DNA of 25,311 nucleotides, from NCBI GenBank assembly GCA_900546355.1, contig URCM01000041.1, positions 1 through 25,311 of the forward strand, in the 5' to 3' direction. Below, one piece after another: positions 24,179-25,311 of the stretch (position 1 is its first letter; each line of letters opens with the position of its first letter). The position numbers were made by a program, and so were the translations under genes. The DNA comes from an uncultured Bacteroides sp. (lineage in GTDB: Bacteria; Bacteroidota; Bacteroidia; Bacteroidales; Bacteroidaceae). The notes below the pieces were generated by a model. It saw only the letters and a program-made list of their open reading frames with translations, searched no databases and had not been told where the DNA came from.

Positions 24179-25311
24179 TCAGGCGTTGCGTCCGTGACAG
24201 TTCTTATATTTCAAACCACTTCCACACGGACAAGGATCATTACGTCCTACAGTCTTTTCAGCACGATAAGGTTCTCTTTTTACTTCACGCGTATCTTTTC
24301 CGGCTGCAGCCTGCTGGTTGGGGTCGTTCAAGTTTCGCTTTTCCTCACGATATTGCTGGCGAAGACGTTGAGGTTCGGGAGCAGCCTGACGTACCTGTTG
24401 CGGTTCTTGCACCGGGATTTGTCCACGCATCAAAACCGAAATGGTATTGTTGTTAATCTTGTTCACCATTGCATCGAACAGGTTAACTGATTCAAGCTTG
24501 AATATCAACAACGGGTCTTTCTGCTCGTAGCTTGCGTTTTGCACCGAATGCTTCAACTCATCCAATTCGCGCAAGTTTTCTTTCCAAGCATCGTCAATAA
24601 CATGAAGCAGGATTGCTTTTTCGAATGCTTTTACGATTGCTTTGCCTTCAGTCTCATAAGCTTCCTTCAAATTAACGGAAATATTGTACATCCGCTTACC
24701 ATCGGTTATCGGAATCAAGATGTTCTGATAAACCTGTCCCTGGTTTTCATATACCTGCTTGATGACCGGATTGGCAATCTGAGCCATGCGCTCTGTCTTG
24801 CGGCGGAATAAATCCATCGCGCTTTGGAATGTCTGTTCGGCAAGTTCGTTCTTGTTCTTATTGCGGAAATCATCTGCTGTAAACGGTGTTTCCATTGCCA
24901 AGGTTTGCAGAATTTCCATCTTCGCGTCATCGTAAGCAGGCTGTTCTACCGCATTATAACAACGGTCCCAAATCATATCGGCGATATCCATACCGATGCG
25001 TTCACCCATCAAAGCATGGCGGCGTTTGGTGTAAACCACCGTACGTTGCTTGTTCATCACATCATCGTATTCCAACAGACGCTTACGGATACCGAAGTTG
25101 TTTTCTTCTACCTTCTTCTGGGCACGCTCGATAGATTTTGAAATCATGCTGTGCTCAATCATTTCGCCTTCCTTGAATCCCATCTTATCCATCCAATGAG
25201 CCAAACGGTCGGATGCAAACAAACGCATCAGGTCATCTTCCAACGAAACGAAGAATACAGAAGAACCCGGGTCGCCCTGACGTCCGGCACGACCACGCAA
25301 CTGACGGTCTA
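24179..25311 (-). CDS. secA: Preprotein translocase SecA, C-terminal part
   Basis: The ATPase motor that drives proteins through SecYEG. Only the last 377 or so residues are here; the gene runs off the right edge, and the TTG near 25300 is internal, since DRQ precedes it in frame. Visible parts are the end of the helicase core ([14 protein letters not shown], motif VI), the helical wing and scaffold ([38 protein letters not shown]), and a linker rich in Gln, Arg and Pro. The zinc-binding SEC-C motif [14 protein letters not shown] lies near the C-terminus and typically contacts SecB or the ribosome. I see no lesions. It is divergent from nothing and ends at its own terminator. Confidence 0.97.
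   Translation of the reverse strand, partial: DRQLRGRAGRQGDPGSSVFFVSLEDDLMRLFASDRLAHWMDKMGFKEGEMIEHSMISKSIERAQKKVEENNFGIRKRLLEYDDVMNKQRTVVYTKRRHALMGERIGMDIADMIWDRCYNAVEQPAYDDAKMEILQTLAMETPFTADDFRNKNKNELAEQTFQSAMDLFRRKTERMAQIANPVIKQVYENQGQVYQNILIPITDGKRMYNISVNLKEAYETEGKAIVKAFEKAILLHVIDDAWKENLRELDELKHSVQNASYEQKDPLLIFKLESVNLFDAMVNKINNNTISVLMRGQIPVQEPQQVRQAAPEPQRLRQQYREEKRNLNDPNQQAAAGKDTREVKREPYRAEKTVGRNDPCPCGSGLKYKNCHGRNA

Overview
The window looks like a chromosomal segment from a gut Bacteroidales bacterium (Bacteroides or Phocaeicola type). The grounds are several Bacteroidetes-type promoters (-7 box TAnnTTTG, sometimes with a TTTG/TTG -33 element 19-20 bp upstream), few Shine-Dalgarno sites, BACON and fimbrillin-like lipoproteins, an HU-related DNA-binding protein, and a SecA with a C-terminal zinc motif. 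No tRNA, rRNA, CRISPR array, prophage or intact insertion sequence was seen. One 192-bp MITE-like element and two short repeat arrays, both with a 23-bp period, are present.

Layout. 112-705 (-) is an unrecognised helix-turn-helix protein. 706-1442 has no gene but holds a repeat array, the MITE-like element, a palindrome and a promoter. 1443-4711 (+) is a 2-aminoethylphosphonate (2-AEP) catabolic operon: a membrane carrier interrupted by a -1 frameshift, phnX, then phnW, closed by a hairpin. 4915-5253 (+) is a small orphan gene. 5358-7169 (+) is a YgiQ-type radical SAM protein, facing a YczE-like membrane protein (7240-7923, -) across a shared terminator.

8078-10916 (-) is an amino-sugar operon: canonical nagB followed by a fusion of a degenerate NagB domain with a PIG-L deacetylase. 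A ROK-family regulator (11070-12284, +) is divergent from it. 12375-12542 (-) is a small 2[4Fe-4S] ferredoxin. 12664-17263 (-) is an envelope operon: a lipoprotein with a 5'-nucleotidase C-terminal domain, a separate metallophosphatase, and a GH3 + beta-lactamase-like fusion. rplS (17462-17794, +) and an HU-related protein gene (18216-18668, +) follow, separated by an array of three palindromes.

18825-23855 (-) is a two-gene lipoprotein operon: a seven-repeat BACON lipoprotein, then a mosaic lipoprotein with fimbrillin-like, leucine-rich-repeat, thioredoxin-like and M64-like metallopeptidase parts. The right edge is the 3' end of secA (-), cut by the window.

How the genes work together. phnW and phnX convert 2-AEP to acetaldehyde and phosphate; the carrier is a candidate importer, broken here as read. 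The ROK/nagB/NagB-PIG-L group is probably one amino-sugar regulon, in which the fused NagB domain has lost usual catalytic residues. The nucleotidase halves plus GH3/beta-lactamase protein suggest periplasmic or surface scavenging of nucleotides and amino-sugar polymers. The BACON and M64 lipoproteins are probably surface-exposed partners. The most unusual items are the M64 mosaic, the degenerate NagB-deacetylase fusion, the OPA-like carrier in the 2-AEP operon, the split nucleotidase in reversed order, and the two 23-bp-period arrays.
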